DNA of 64,000 nucleotides from Pseudoalteromonas sp. T1lg88 (lineage in GTDB: Bacteria > Pseudomonadota > Gammaproteobacteria > Enterobacterales > Alteromonadaceae). The translations under genes were made by a program, and so were the position numbers. The stretch is taken from contig NZ_PQCF01000006.1 in the NCBI RefSeq assembly GCF_002964765.1, positions 1 through 64,000 on the forward strand, written 5' to 3'. Every line of letters starts with the position of its first letter. Position 1 is the stretch's first letter. This document shows positions 44,404 through 54,550 of the stretch, one piece after another. Below the pieces are notes generated by a model. That model ran no database searches. It saw only the letters and a program-made list of their open reading frames with translations, and was not told where the DNA came from.

Positions 44404-47247
44404 CTATTCAACTAAGGACGATGCAAACAAGGCCGCCCACACATCACTGACGCTGGTTATTTCCTGTTGCACGTCCGCCTTGGCCACCAGCTTATCCTGG
44501 TTACGCAAACTCAATACATGATAAAGACCGCGGTAATGGCAATAGGCATGGATCAGCTGCTGCGCCTCAGCTTCGCTAATGCAATCATAGGCCGCGGCGA
44601 TTTCTAAAATGCGGATATTATCCGAGTAGGTCACCAGCTGCGGATGCTCGGCGGCATAAGCCAGCACCAGATACTGGGTAATAAACTCTATGTCCGTCAT
44701 GCCGCCATGACCTTGCTTGAGGTCGAACAAGAGCTCGTTATCCCGACTCAGATGCTGGCGCATTTTCTCGCGCATCTGCTGTACATCTTGTTGTAATTGC
44801 ACCCGCTCTCGGCTCTGCGTCAGTATGCTGTGGCGTATTTCATCAAAGCGCGTCGCCAAATCCTGACTGCCATAAATCACCCGCGCGCGCACCAGGGCCT
44901 GATGCTCCCAGGTCCAGGCCTGAGTCTGCTGATAATGCAAAAAGCTTTCGATATTAATGGCCAGCAGGCCTGATGAACCCTCGGGGCGTAAACGGGTATC
45001 CAGCTCATACAAGATACCGGAGCTGGTGCGGGTATTAAACAAATGCATTAGTCGCTGCGCCAGCTTTAAATAAAACTGGCGGGAGGAGATCTGCTTATCG
45101 CCATCGGTATTGGAGTCGCCATCATGGTTATGGACAAACACCAGATCGAGATCCGAGTCATAACCCAGCTCTAAGCCGCCAGCCTTGCCATAGGCGATGA
45201 CCGCAAAATCCTTGTGCTCATCGTCCGTGCCCTCGGGACGACCAAAACGCGCCACCATTTGCTGCCAGGCCAGATTTACCGCCTGCTCAACTATGGCCTG
45301 CGCTAAGGCGGTCAGGTGATCGCTCACCTTCATTAACGGCAATACCCCTGTGGCATCGGCGGCGGCAATGCGCAGCTGCTGGGTTTGTTTAAACTGGCGC
45401 AGGGCTTCCATTTGCAGCTCAAGGTCCTGCTCATCAATCCGCAGAAAATATTGGCGGATCTCATTGGCATAGGCATCCAAGGGCAAAGGCTTGTAGAGCT
45501 CTGCCGGGTCGATCAGTTCATCGAGCAAAATAGGATGATGAGCAATTTGCTCCCCTATCCAACGACTGTGGGCACATAAACGCACCAATTGCTGCAGGGC
45601 ACCTGGGTTTTCCAATAAGAGTTCTAAATAGGTGGTACGCGACATGATCTTATCGAGCACATTAGCGACCAAGGCGAATACCTCGCCGCTGGCGCTGATT
45701 TTTTGTAGCTGCGCCAAAACCTGAGGCATCAGCTTGTCTAAGGTATCCCGGCCGCGCTTGCCGATAGGCTGCTTGCTGACCCGCTCACGAAAATGCTGCA
45801 AAGGCACCTGCCAGCTCGCCCTTTGCTCCGAGTCTAGAATAACATCGCTGAGCGCCTCAATATCGCCGTGCTCCCAGGCCAATACATACCCACTGTCCAC
45901 TGTGGCACTGGGTTCCTGCTCAAACCCTATGACCTGCTCAAATTCAGTGCGAATGCGAACCATGGCGGCGTCAATCAGTGCCCGAGCCCCCTGCTCATCG
46001 GGCTGCTCTAGCAAATAGCTTAAGCGCAGCCAATCTTGATCGTTATCCGGCAACTGCTGGGTTTGCTGATCGGCAAAGGCTTGTAAATATTGCTCCACTC
46101 GGCGCAATAAGGCGTAGTCGTACCAAAGCTGCTGATATTGGTCGTCGTTGAATACCGTCAATGCGGTGAGCGCCTTAAGCGCCTGATGCAGCCCCGGAGT
46201 TTGCAATTGTCGCTCGCGGCCACCGCGAATCAGCTGCAGCGCCTGCACCACGAACTCCACCTCGCGAATACCACCGGCGCCGAGCTTAATATTGTCGACC
46301 AGACCCTTACGCCTTACCTCCTGTGCAATCAGCGATTTCATCTTACGCAGCGACTCAATCACAGAAAAATCGATATAACGACGATAAACAAAGGGTCGTA
46401 GCAAGGTATAAAATTCCTGATGGTAGGCGTTTGCGCTGCCGATCAGACGGCCCTTAAGCATGGCGTAGCGCTCCCACTCACGGCCCTGCTCCTGATAATA
46501 ATCTTCCATGGCAACAAAGCTCATCACCAAGGGGCCACTGTCACCAAAGGGGCGCAGGCGCATATCGACACGAAACACGCGGCCATCGGCGGTGTGCTGA
46601 TCCAGCGCCGCAATCACCTTTTGCGCCACCTTGGTGTAAAACACCTGAGCTTCTACGCTGCGACGTCCGCCCTGGGTTGGGACCGAGCGCGGATAGGTGA
46701 AGATCAAATCTATATCTGAAGAATAATTAAGCTCAAAGCCCCCTAGCTTGCCCATGCCTAAAATCATCATAGGCAGGCGTTCGCCCTGCTCATCCAACGG
46801 CTCACCATTGAGCCTAGCCACCTGCGCATAGGCCCAGCAATTAGCGGCATCGATTAACTTATCACTCAACTCGGATACATAACGCATGGAGTCGGCAATA
46901 TCGTTTTTACACACCAAATCGAGGTAGGCTACATGCAACCAATATTGCTGTCGGTACAAACGCAAGCGGCGCTGCGCTTGGGCATCATCAAGCTCTTCCA
47001 AGGGCTCACTAAAAACCTCGGGGGCCGAATAGGACGCTTGTTGCTCGGGAGCGAGCAGCCACTGACCCCAGTGCGGATGGGCGCTGAGTACCTTAAAGGC
47101 AAAGTCGCTGAGCGCCAGTAATTGCACCAAGGGCGACCGCAGGGGCGCCTGCTGAGGCGTCTCGGTTTCCTGCTGGTTATATATCTCTTGATAGCGACTT
47201 TCACCAAGTTGTTGTAATAGTGAGGGAATAGTTATGGCTGCTGGCAT
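44404..47247 (-). CDS. glnE: Glutamine synthetase adenylyltransferase/deadenylase GlnE
   Basis: A 947-residue two-domain enzyme. The N-terminal half holds one nucleotidyltransferase motif (GMGKLGGFELNYSSDIDLI, about residue 165), which removes AMP. The C-terminal half holds the second (AYGKAGGLELGYDSDLDLVF), which adds AMP. Both end in PII-binding helical regions. It adjusts glutamine synthetase to nitrogen status. Length matches E. coli (946). Intact. Confidence 0.95.
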   Translation of the reverse strand: MPAAITIPSLLQQLGESRYQEIYNQQETETPQQAPLRSPLVQLLALSDFAFKVLSAHPHWGQWLLAPEQQASYSAPEVFSEPLEELDDAQAQRRLRLYRQQYWLHVAYLDLVCKNDIADSMRYVSELSDKLIDAANCWAYAQVARLNGEPLDEQGERLPMMILGMGKLGGFELNYSSDIDLIFTYPRSVPTQGGRRSVEAQVFYTKVAQKVIAALDQHTADGRVFRVDMRLRPFGDSGPLVMSFVAMEDYYQEQGREWERYAMLKGRLIGSANAYHQEFYTLLRPFVYRRYIDFSVIESLRKMKSLIAQEVRRKGLVDNIKLGAGGIREVEFVVQALQLIRGGRERQLQTPGLHQALKALTALTVFNDDQYQQLWYDYALLRRVEQYLQAFADQQTQQLPDNDQDWLRLSYLLEQPDEQGARALIDAAMVRIRTEFEQVIGFEQEPSATVDSGYVLAWEHGDIEALSDVILDSEQRASWQVPLQHFRERVSKQPIGKRGRDTLDKLMPQVLAQLQKISASGEVFALVANVLDKIMSRTTYLELLLENPGALQQLVRLCAHSRWIGEQIAHHPILLDELIDPAELYKPLPLDAYANEIRQYFLRIDEQDLELQMEALRQFKQTQQLRIAAADATGVLPLMKVSDHLTALAQAIVEQAVNLAWQQMVARFGRPEGTDDEHKDFAVIAYGKAGGLELGYDSDLDLVFVHNHDGDSNTDGDKQISSRQFYLKLAQRLMHLFNTRTSSGILYELDTRLRPEGSSGLLAINIESFLHYQQTQAWTWEHQALVRARVIYGSQDLATRFDEIRHSILTQSRERVQLQQDVQQMREKMRQHLSRDNELLFDLKQGHGGMTDIEFITQYLVLAYAAEHPQLVTYSDNIRILEIAAAYDCISEAEAQQLIHAYCHYRGLYHVLSLRNQDKLVAKADVQQEITSVSDVWAALFASSLVE

Positions 47248-47317
47248 GAAATAGCTCTCTTTTAAGTTACGGCCAAGCGTACTAGAATGAAGTCAAAGTT
47301 ACTCTAATGTTGTCAGT

Positions 47318-48208
47318 ATGACGTATTTTACCTTGTCAAACGAGTCCCTCTACACTTTTGCAATTTGCTTTGTGGCCATTGCCTTAGTGCTGTTTCTGCT
47401 GCGTATCTACACCCAGGTCAAGGCGCGACAAACCCTCAGTGAAGAGCTTGCCCAGCGCGATAACTTCGCCCTCGGCATCAGTTACGCCAGTTATTTGCTT
47501 TCTCTGGTGCTGGTCATAGGTTATCTACTCGACGACTTCTCCCTCGCCGTAATGAAGCAATCACCCTGGAAGGTGCCTTTTTTATTGCTGTTGATGATGC
47601 TGTTTATCAAGGTAGGTCAGGCCATACATCGCAAATGGATATTGAATCGTTTTAACGAAGAAAAGGCGATTTTAAAGCAAAACGTCTGTGCCGCCATGGT
47701 CGACTCCGGCATGTTGCTAGGCAACAGCATAGTAGTTATTGGATTAGTTAACTGGTCGCAAACCAATAGCCTATACTCTTTGCTAGTGGTGTCAGTCAGC
47801 TTTTTAATGTTGCAGTGCATGTTTGCCTTAGACAGCAAAATACGCGAGGCGCGCTTTGCTAAATTTAACCAGGGCGCATCACTGCAGAATAACTTTAACC
47901 TGGAAAACACCTCTATCGGCATCCGCTATGCGGGCAAGTCACTGGGTATGGCTCTGGCCATCTATGCCGGGCTTGCCAGTGCGACTTACCACAGCGGCAA
48001 GATGGTAGAAAACGTTTTTACATTGGCGGTACACTGTGGTCTGATGTGGATACTGGTTATGGCAATGTCACGGGTAGTACTTTTAATCGTGCTCTATCGC
48101 GTCAATACCGGTGTAGAAGTTGATCATCAGGATAATGTCGGCATAGCCGCGGTTGAGTTTTCGGTGCATTGCGCCATGGGCTATTTACTGATTCAATTTT
48201 TTGCATAG
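47318..48208 (+). CDS. DUF350 multi-pass membrane protein
   Basis: A 296-residue protein with about eight hydrophobic segments in two similar halves, each with the DUF350 layout (DNFALGISYASYLLSLVLVIG and ENTSIGIRYAGKSLGMALAIYAGLASA). DUF350 (YjfL-type) proteins are inner-membrane proteins of unknown role, often near stress or spermidine-like transport genes. It is divergent from glnE with 70 bases between. Confidence 0.75.
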   Translation: MTYFTLSNESLYTFAICFVAIALVLFLLRIYTQVKARQTLSEELAQRDNFALGISYASYLLSLVLVIGYLLDDFSLAVMKQSPWKVPFLLLLMMLFIKVGQAIHRKWILNRFNEEKAILKQNVCAAMVDSGMLLGNSIVVIGLVNWSQTNSLYSLLVVSVSFLMLQCMFALDSKIREARFAKFNQGASLQNNFNLENTSIGIRYAGKSLGMALAIYAGLASATYHSGKMVENVFTLAVHCGLMWILVMAMSRVVLLIVLYRVNTGVEVDHQDNVGIAAVEFSVHCAMGYLLIQFFA

Positions 48209-48223
48209 GGCATAAGGGCTCCC

Positions 48224-48646
48224 ATGAACTTAAGCAATTTTCTCCTACTCGACGGTGATCCCCTGCTTAGTAATGCTTTTTGCACTCGAGTTGACAGTTC
48301 ACAAGTGATTGTCGCCGGCGCCAATACCCGCCACATGGTTAAGCTTATGTTTGACCAACAGGCCAAGGATTATTGCTACTGTGATTTTACCAATGAAATC
48401 AGCGTTGCCGAGTTATCCAGTTACCTGTCGCGACACCATAAGATTGCCGGTGTGCTTATTTTTGCCGAGGTCTATAAGAGCGCCAACGCCACCTTTAAAT
48501 GGATAATTGATTCCCTGCATCCCAAGCGCTATCTGATCGAACAACACGACCAACATTACCACCTTGAACCTCTAGACACTCCCTTTCGCCACAACCACTT
48601 AAGCTGCAATCAGGACCCAGATTCACTTGCGCATTTAGGCGACTAG
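48224..48646 (+). CDS. Uncharacterised 140-residue protein next to the DUF350 gene
   Basis: I do not recognise this family. It is a soluble protein without signal peptide, rich in histidine and aspartate at the C-terminus (HDQHYHLEPLDTPFRHNHLSC). It starts 15 bases after the DUF350 stop codon and in the same direction, so it is probably cotranscribed. The composition is like its neighbours and there is no sign of transfer. A role tied to the DUF350 membrane protein is an inference from spacing only. Confidence 0.6.
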   Translation: MNLSNFLLLDGDPLLSNAFCTRVDSSQVIVAGANTRHMVKLMFDQQAKDYCYCDFTNEISVAELSSYLSRHHKIAGVLIFAEVYKSANATFKWIIDSLHPKRYLIEQHDQHYHLEPLDTPFRHNHLSCNQDPDSLAHLGD

Positions 48647-48682
48647 TTTAGACTGTCGCAAAACCCCCTTTAGAGCATTCAT

Positions 48683-49417
48683 ATGAGAGTTCCGCATATT
48701 TATGAACCGGCATCCCTAGAACAAGGCATAGAGCTCGACCTAGGTGATGACGCCGCCGGACATATTGGCCGCGTGCTGCGCATGCAAAGCGGCAACCAGA
48801 TCAGCCTGTTTAACGGTGAGGGAGGCGAGTATTTATGTGAAATTCTGATCGCCAGTAAAAAACAGCTTCGTGTCAAGGTGCTTGAATTCAATGACTTCGA
48901 GTGCGAATCCCCCTTGGCGATTCACCTTGGTCAGGTGATCTCCCGTGGCGATAAGATGGATTTCACCATTCAGAAATCCGTAGAGCTGGGAGTCAGCGAA
49001 ATTACCCCCTTATTTAGCGAGCGCTGCGGAGTAAAATTGGCAGCGGACAGACTGGCTAAAAAGCATCAGCAATGGCAGAAAATAGCCATCGCCGCGGCGG
49101 AGCAATGTGGTCGCAACCGCATTACCACAATCCACGAGCCCATGACTTTAGAGCAATGGCTGCAACAAAGCACCAAAGCCACTAAACTTACCTTACACCC
49201 CCGCGCCGAGCACAGCATTAAAACCTTGGCCGCACCCAGCTCAGGCGTGCGCTTTTTAGTTGGTCCGGAAGGTGGTTTCAGCGATGAAGAAATCGCCTCA
49301 AGCCACAATAATGGTTTTATGGATATCCGCCTTGGCCCTCGGGTACTGCGTACGGAAACGGCGGCATTAACCGTACTCAGCGCGTTGCAGTTGGAATTTG
49401 GCGACCTCGGCAATTGA
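48683..49417 (+). CDS. rsmE: 16S rRNA (uracil-1498-N3)-methyltransferase RsmE
   Basis: A 244-residue SPOUT methyltransferase. The N-terminal PUA-like domain begins RVPHIYEPA. The knotted domain has the late motif [14 protein letters not shown] and ends [20 protein letters not shown], both diagnostic. It modifies U1498 in the small ribosomal subunit. It opens the rsmE-gshB-yqgE-ruvX run. Confidence 0.94.
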   Translation: MRVPHIYEPASLEQGIELDLGDDAAGHIGRVLRMQSGNQISLFNGEGGEYLCEILIASKKQLRVKVLEFNDFECESPLAIHLGQVISRGDKMDFTIQKSVELGVSEITPLFSERCGVKLAADRLAKKHQQWQKIAIAAAEQCGRNRITTIHEPMTLEQWLQQSTKATKLTLHPRAEHSIKTLAAPSSGVRFLVGPEGGFSDEEIASSHNNGFMDIRLGPRVLRTETAALTVLSALQLEFGDLGN

Positions 49418-49473
49418 TTTTGTCCGCCGCCAACCCCATTACATAATTAGAATTTTTTTAAGCGAGCATAGCA

Positions 49474-50427
49474 ATGGCAATAAAACTGGGCATTATCAGC
49501 GACCCAATTTCTGGATTTAACATTAAAAAAGACACCGGCTTTGCGATGATGATGGAAGCACATAAGCGAGGTTATGAGCTGTATTATATTGAAATGGACG
49601 ACCTGTTTTTACGCCAGGGCCGTGCCTATGCTCATGCCGCTAAAGCTGCAGTGTTCGATAATCCTGAAAAGTGGTACGAATTGCAGCCCCAGGCCGATAT
49701 TGCCCTAGGCGAGCTGGATATCATCTTGATGCGCAAGGATCCGCCGTTTGATACCGAGTACGTATATGCCACCTATATTTTAGAGCGTGCCGAGCTAGAA
49801 GGTGCTTTGGTGGTGAATAAGCCACAAAGCCTGCGTGATGCCAACGAAAAGCTCTACACCGCCTGGTTTAGCGAGTTTACCCCGGATACCCTGGTAACCC
49901 GCTCGGCCAAGCAAATTCGCCACTTCCTTGGCGAGCATGGCGATATCATTCTTAAGCCTTTAGATGGCATGGGCGGCGCTTCTATTTTCCGCGTAAAACA
50001 TGATGATGCCAATATCGGGGTGATCATCGAGACCTTGACCGAGCACGGCAGTCGCTATGCCATGGCACAAAATTATATCCCAGCGATCAAAGACGGCGAT
50101 AAGCGCGTATTGGTAGTTGATGGTGAGGTGATCCCTTATTGTTTGGCCCGTATTCCGCAAAAAGGCGAAACGCGAGGCAACCTGGCCGCCGGTGGTCGTG
50201 GTGAAGTACGCCCGCTTAGCGATGATGAGCGTCGAATTGCCGAGGCCCTGGCACCAACTCTAAAAGCCAAGGGGTTGCTGTTTGTTGGTTTGGACATTAT
50301 CGGCGATAAACTTACCGAGGTGAATGTCACCGCTCCGACTTGTGTGAAAGAAATCGAGGGCGAAACAGGTATATCTATTACAGGGCAGTTTTTTGATGCG
50401 TTGGAGCGTAAGCTCACGCCAGCTTAA
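49474..50427 (+). CDS. gshB: Glutathione synthetase
   Basis: A 317-residue ATP-grasp enzyme that joins gamma-glutamylcysteine and glycine. Start MAIKLGIISDPISGFNIKKDTGFAMM is typical. ATP-grasp landmarks are DIILKPLDGMGGASIFR, RVLVVDGEVIPYCLARIP and GLLFVGLDIIGDKLTEVNVTAPT. Length matches E. coli (316). Confidence 0.96.
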   Translation: MAIKLGIISDPISGFNIKKDTGFAMMMEAHKRGYELYYIEMDDLFLRQGRAYAHAAKAAVFDNPEKWYELQPQADIALGELDIILMRKDPPFDTEYVYATYILERAELEGALVVNKPQSLRDANEKLYTAWFSEFTPDTLVTRSAKQIRHFLGEHGDIILKPLDGMGGASIFRVKHDDANIGVIIETLTEHGSRYAMAQNYIPAIKDGDKRVLVVDGEVIPYCLARIPQKGETRGNLAAGGRGEVRPLSDDERRIAEALAPTLKAKGLLFVGLDIIGDKLTEVNVTAPTCVKEIEGETGISITGQFFDALERKLTPA

Positions 50428-50440
50428 TTAAGGTACGCCT

Positions 50441-50998
50441 ATGCAATCATTAACGAACCACTTTTTGATAGCCATGCCGTCGATGCAAGATCCCTTCTTC
50501 AAGCACGCGGTAGCCTACATTTGCGAGCACAATGATGATGGTGCCATGGGTTTGGTGATCAACCAGCCCATAGATGTGACCGTGGGCGAGTTGCTCGACA
50601 AGGTCGAGATAGATAACGACAAAAGCAGCCAGGCAGCAGGCCATCAAGTTTTCGCTGGCGGGCCGGTAAAAACTGACCGTGGTTTTGTACTGCACACCCC
50701 AAAACCCGGTTATGCTTCGTCGCAGGAGTTAAGCTCAGAAATCATGATCACCACCTCCAAGGATGTGCTTGCCAGCCTGACCACCAGCGATGCACCACAG
50801 GACTTTATAATCACCCTGGGCTATGCCGGTTGGGATGAAGGTCAGCTGGAAAAAGAGCTGCTGGAGAATACCTGGTTGATCATAGAGGCCGACCCACAGA
50901 TCATCTTTAATACTCCCATTAATGAGCGCTGGCACAAGGCCCTGGCTTTGGTGGGCATAGATGCAGACAAACTAAGCCTTGAGGCCGGACACGCATGA
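50441..50998 (+). CDS. yqgE: YqgE/AlgH-family protein (DUF179)
   Basis: A 185-residue protein starting [20 protein letters not shown], with [37 protein letters not shown] and a [21 protein letters not shown] end. These are the conserved elements of the family. Biochemical function is not settled. It overlaps ruvX by four bases, an almost universal pair in gammaproteobacteria. Confidence 0.92.
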   Translation: MQSLTNHFLIAMPSMQDPFFKHAVAYICEHNDDGAMGLVINQPIDVTVGELLDKVEIDNDKSSQAAGHQVFAGGPVKTDRGFVLHTPKPGYASSQELSSEIMITTSKDVLASLTTSDAPQDFIITLGYAGWDEGQLEKELLENTWLIIEADPQIIFNTPINERWHKALALVGIDADKLSLEAGHA

Positions 50999-51444
50999 CT
51001 AACAGCAGTAAAGCGCCACAGGGACAACGCAGCGTGATGGGTTTTGACTTTGGCACCAAAAGCATAGGCGTGGCCATTGGCCAGGAGCTTACCGGTACCG
51101 CCAATGCCCTGCGCGCTATCAAGGCCCGTGACGGCATTCCCAACTGGGATGATATTCGCGCCCTGGTCAACGAATGGCAACCGGATTTACTGGTGGTGGG
51201 TCTGCCATTGAATATGGATGGCACAGAGCAAGACCTGACCCACCGCGCCCGCAAGTTTGCCAATCGCCTGCATAACCAAACTGGTTTACAGGTCGAAACC
51301 CAGGACGAGCGCCTGACCACGGCAGCGGCCAAGGAGCATTTATTTGCCTCTGGCGGCTATCGCAACCTACGTAAGGATAATATCGACAACGCCTCGGCGG
51401 TGTTGATCCTCGAAAGTTATTTTTCCGCCGCCTACGGCGAATAA
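50995..51444 (+). CDS. ruvX: Putative pre-16S rRNA nuclease / Holliday-junction resolvase RuvX (YqgF)
   Basis: A 149-residue RNase H-fold nuclease with [16 protein letters not shown] (catalytic aspartate), [15 protein letters not shown] and [12 protein letters not shown] (active-site glutamate/aspartate positions). It processes the 5' end of 16S rRNA in some organisms and was also described as a resolvase. ATG overlaps the yqgE stop. A REP-like cluster follows. Confidence 0.93.
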   Translation: MTNSSKAPQGQRSVMGFDFGTKSIGVAIGQELTGTANALRAIKARDGIPNWDDIRALVNEWQPDLLVVGLPLNMDGTEQDLTHRARKFANRLHNQTGLQVETQDERLTTAAAKEHLFASGGYRNLRKDNIDNASAVLILESYFSAAYGE

Positions 51445-51448
51445 AGCC

Positions 51449-51518
51449 TTGTAGGTCGGGCTTGTAGCCCGACAATGGATTTACGACACATTTTGTCGGC
51501 CTGCAGGCCGACCTACAA
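51449..51518. repeat. REP-like palindrome pair, third cluster
   Basis: Two palindromes, at 51449-51474 (TTGTAGGTCGGGCTTGTAGC...) and 51492-51518 (TTTTGTCGGCCTGCAGGCCG...), are spaced by a short linker. They belong to the same GTAGGTCGG family as the arrays at 8501 and 29199, and lie between ruvX and the convergent pilU. Confidence 0.75.
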
Positions 51519-51528
51519 CGGATACAAT

Positions 51529-51554
51529 AAGGGCGACCATGCGGTCGCCCTTAA
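51529..51554. terminator. Bidirectional terminator between ruvX and pilU
   Basis: AAGGGCGACC and GGTCGCCCTT pair around ATGC, with AATTATTT following on the right and ACAATAA on the left. Confidence 0.75.
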
Positions 51555-51581
51555 TTATTTATGCAGGTTTTTATGCCTGAT

Positions 51582-52718
51582 TTAAAACTTATCGTCGTCG
51601 CTGCTTAAGCCGTCAACGGTCACACCTTGCAAGAAGCCGGCGCCCTGTTGGTCATTACTACGCAACTTGATCATCAAACGCAGATCGTTTGGCGAGTCCG
51701 CATGGTGTAGCGCATCGGCATAATTGATGCGTTTTTCCTGATAGTGGTTGAATAACGCCTGGTCGAAGGTCTGCATACCGATTTGCGTCGACTTGGCCAT
51801 CACCTCTTTAATCGAGCCGATTTCACCTTTTTTGATAAGCTCGGCCACCATGGGTGAGTTCAGCAACACCTCGATTGCCGCCACACGGCCATTGCCGTCT
51901 GTGGTGGGGATCAACTGCTGGGCGATAATGGCGCGCAAGTTCAATGCCAGGTCATATTTCAGCTTCTCGTGCTTTTCTTTTGGCACCAGATGCATAATAC
52001 GGTCGATGGCTTGGTTAGCATTGTTGGCGTGCAGGGTTGCCACACACAAGTGACCGGTTTCGGCAAAGGCAAGAGCATATTCCATGGTCTCTTGCGAGCG
52101 AATTTCACCGATAAGGATCACATCCGGGGCCTGACGCAGGGAGCTTTTCAGCGCCGCTTCAAAGCTTTCCGTATCCAGACCCACCTCACGCTGAGTAATG
52201 ATACTCTTATTATGTTCATGGACGAATTCAATCGGGTCCTCTATGGTCAGAATGTGACCCTTTTGATTGCGGTTACGATAACCTAGCAGTGCCGCCATTG
52301 ACGTCGACTTACCCGTACCCGTACCACCAACAAACAACACCAGACCCCGTTTTTTCATGATCACATCGGTTAATACCGATGGTAGGCCGAGGTCTTCCGC
52401 ATTAGGAATAACCGTGTTAATACGACGAATAACCATACCCGCCTGATCGCGCTGCCAAAATGCCGATACCCGGAAGCGGCCTTCTTCGGTGGCGATGGCG
52501 AAGTTACATTCTTTGGTGCTATGGAATTCATTGATCTGCTTGTCGGTCATGGCCGACTCAACCAGAGTCAGGGCCTCTTCATCGTTCAATACATGCTCGT
52601 CTAGCGGCGTAAGCTCACCATTGACCTTGGCGCTCACTGGTAAACCACTAGAAACAAATACGTCCGACGCCTCCAGGGCGACCATCTTATGCAGATGATG
52701 TGATAATGACTGTAACAT
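51582..52718 (-). CDS. pilU: Type IV pilus retraction ATPase PilU
   Basis: A 378-residue secretion-type ATPase. Walker A is GGTGTGKST (131-139). Walker B region is LRQAPDVILIGEIRS and the His box GHLCVATLHANNANQ. It is downstream of pilT on the same strand, 15 bases away. PilU assists PilT in pilus retraction and twitching but lacks PilT's AIRNLIRE motif; here it reads NSPMVAELIKK. Family length is about 380. Confidence 0.93.
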   Translation of the reverse strand: MLQSLSHHLHKMVALEASDVFVSSGLPVSAKVNGELTPLDEHVLNDEEALTLVESAMTDKQINEFHSTKECNFAIATEEGRFRVSAFWQRDQAGMVIRRINTVIPNAEDLGLPSVLTDVIMKKRGLVLFVGGTGTGKSTSMAALLGYRNRNQKGHILTIEDPIEFVHEHNKSIITQREVGLDTESFEAALKSSLRQAPDVILIGEIRSQETMEYALAFAETGHLCVATLHANNANQAIDRIMHLVPKEKHEKLKYDLALNLRAIIAQQLIPTTDGNGRVAAIEVLLNSPMVAELIKKGEIGSIKEVMAKSTQIGMQTFDQALFNHYQEKRINYADALHHADSPNDLRLMIKLRSNDQQGAGFLQGVTVDGLSSDDDKF

Positions 52719-52732
52719 TGTTGATTTCTATC

Positions 52733-53785
52733 CTACATACGGCCCGATAAACCGAACTGGGTTTTATCATGGGCTTTAGCTTTAGCTGCTTGAGTACTGA
52801 TCAGGCCACGGTTCAATAATTCGTGTAAACACTGATCCATGGTTTGCATGCCGTGGGCGGCACCGGTTTGTATGGATGAATACATCTGCGCAATCTTATC
52901 TTCACGAATAAGGTTACGAATCGCCGGAATGCCTATCATGATCTCATGGGCGGCAATACGGCCACCGGAAACTTTTTTCAGCAGGGTTTGCGAGATAACC
53001 GCACGCAATGATTCCGAAAGCATAGAACGCACCATGTCTTTCTCTTCACCGGGGAATACGTCGATAATACGGTCTATGGTTTTTGGCGCCGAGGTGGTGT
53101 GCAGGGTGCCGAATACCAGGTGACCGTTTTCCGCCGCCGTCATTGCCAGACGAATGGTTTCCAAATCCCGTAGCTCACCCACCAGAATTACGTCGGGGTC
53201 TTCACGCAATGCACTACGCAGTGCGGCGTTAAAGCTATGGGTATCGCGGTGTACTTCCCGTTGGTTGATCAAACATTGTTTATTTTGGTGTACAAATTCG
53301 ATCGGGTCTTCAATGGTCAGAATATGATCGTGACGGTTGCTGTTGATGTAATCGATCATCGCCGCCAAGGTAGTTGATTTACCCGAACCTGTCGGCCCTG
53401 TCACCAGTACCAAACCACGCGGGTTGTCCGAGATAGTTTTGAAAATCTCAGGTGCACCTAAGTCTTCCAGGGTGAGAACTTCGTTCGGGATGGTACGAAA
53501 CACAGCCGCAGGACCACGGTTGGTATTAAAGGCATTAACACGAAAACGCGCAAGATTTGGCACTTCAAACGAAAAATCCACTTCCAGCTTTTCTTCGTAT
53601 TCTTTGCGCTGTTTATCGTTCATAATGTCATAGACGAGCCCACTAACTTCTTTTGCTTCCAGCACGGGAATATTAATGCGGCGCACGTCACCGTCGACAC
53701 GGATCATAGGTGACACACCAGCAGAAAGGTGTAAATCCGAGGCCTTGTGTTGCACACTAAAGGCCAGTAATTCGGTAATATCCAT
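52733..53785 (-). CDS. pilT: Type IV pilus retraction ATPase PilT
   Basis: A 350-residue hexameric ATPase driving pilus retraction. Walker A is GPTGSGKST (130-138), the Asp box LREDPDVILVGELRD, the His box HLVFGTLHTTSA, and the diagnostic AIRNLIRE motif (in IPAIRNLIREDK) is intact. It starts 31 bases from yggS, which is divergent. pilT-pilU next to yggS-proC-yggT is the common gammaproteobacterial order. Confidence 0.96.
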   Translation of the reverse strand: MDITELLAFSVQHKASDLHLSAGVSPMIRVDGDVRRINIPVLEAKEVSGLVYDIMNDKQRKEYEEKLEVDFSFEVPNLARFRVNAFNTNRGPAAVFRTIPNEVLTLEDLGAPEIFKTISDNPRGLVLVTGPTGSGKSTTLAAMIDYINSNRHDHILTIEDPIEFVHQNKQCLINQREVHRDTHSFNAALRSALREDPDVILVGELRDLETIRLAMTAAENGHLVFGTLHTTSAPKTIDRIIDVFPGEEKDMVRSMLSESLRAVISQTLLKKVSGGRIAAHEIMIGIPAIRNLIREDKIAQMYSSIQTGAAHGMQTMDQCLHELLNRGLISTQAAKAKAHDKTQFGLSGRM

Positions 53786-53816
53786 AAATAGGACTCCACA
53801 ACCAACTGATAACTTT

Positions 53817-54506
53817 ATGGTTACAATAGCAGAACGACTCGATGCCGCCTATGACAGAATAGCTCATGCGGCAAAAAAAAGCGGCCGTGATTATAATGAC
53901 ATCACTTTAATCGCCGTTTCTAAGAAAAAACCCTTAGAAGATATTCTAGCGGCTTTTGAGCATGGTCACAGAGAATTTGCAGAATCTTATGTGCAAGAAG
54001 GGGTTGAGAAGGTTCGCCAGCTTAGTGAATATAAGAATATAGTATGGCACTTTATCGGCCCGATTCAGAGCAACAAAAGTAAGGCCATCGCCGAACACTT
54101 TAGCTGGGTGCAAAGTATCGACCGAGAAAAGATAGCAAGGCGTCTTAACGAGCAACGTCCTAGTAACATGAAACCTCTGCAGGTGTTAATTCAAGTTAAC
54201 ATAGACGAAGACCCCAATAAATCCGGTTGCTTGCTTGATGAAGTACCGGCTCTGGCTGCCTTAATCGAGAACTGCAAACAGTTAAATTTGCGCGGTTTGA
54301 TGGCCATTCCGGCACAAACACCAGACTTTGACGCACAATTACAATCTTTTAAGCAATTAAGTGCTTGCTTTGATAGACTAAAGGACCAATATCCACAGCT
54401 CGACACCCTGTCTATGGGCATGAGTGGCGACATGGATGCGGCAATCGCCGCCGGCTCCACCATGGTGCGCATTGGCACCGCCATTTTTGGCGAACGTGAG
54501 CAATAG
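53817..54506 (+). CDS. yggS: YggS-family pyridoxal phosphate homeostasis protein
   Basis: A 229-residue single-domain alanine-racemase-fold protein. The PLP lysine is in LIAVSKKKP (about residue 37), WHFIGPIQSNK and GLMAIPAQ follow, and the end SMGMSGDMDAAIAAGSTMVRIGTAIFG is diagnostic. It controls cellular PLP balance. The ATG at 53817 gives the typical N-terminus; an open upstream extension runs into the pilT promoter and is not used. Confidence 0.95.
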   Translation: MVTIAERLDAAYDRIAHAAKKSGRDYNDITLIAVSKKKPLEDILAAFEHGHREFAESYVQEGVEKVRQLSEYKNIVWHFIGPIQSNKSKAIAEHFSWVQSIDREKIARRLNEQRPSNMKPLQVLIQVNIDEDPNKSGCLLDEVPALAALIENCKQLNLRGLMAIPAQTPDFDAQLQSFKQLSACFDRLKDQYPQLDTLSMGMSGDMDAAIAAGSTMVRIGTAIFGEREQ

Positions 54507-54550
54507 CACTTAGGCGCCGAACATCGAATAACACAAGATTTGAGGTCTAT

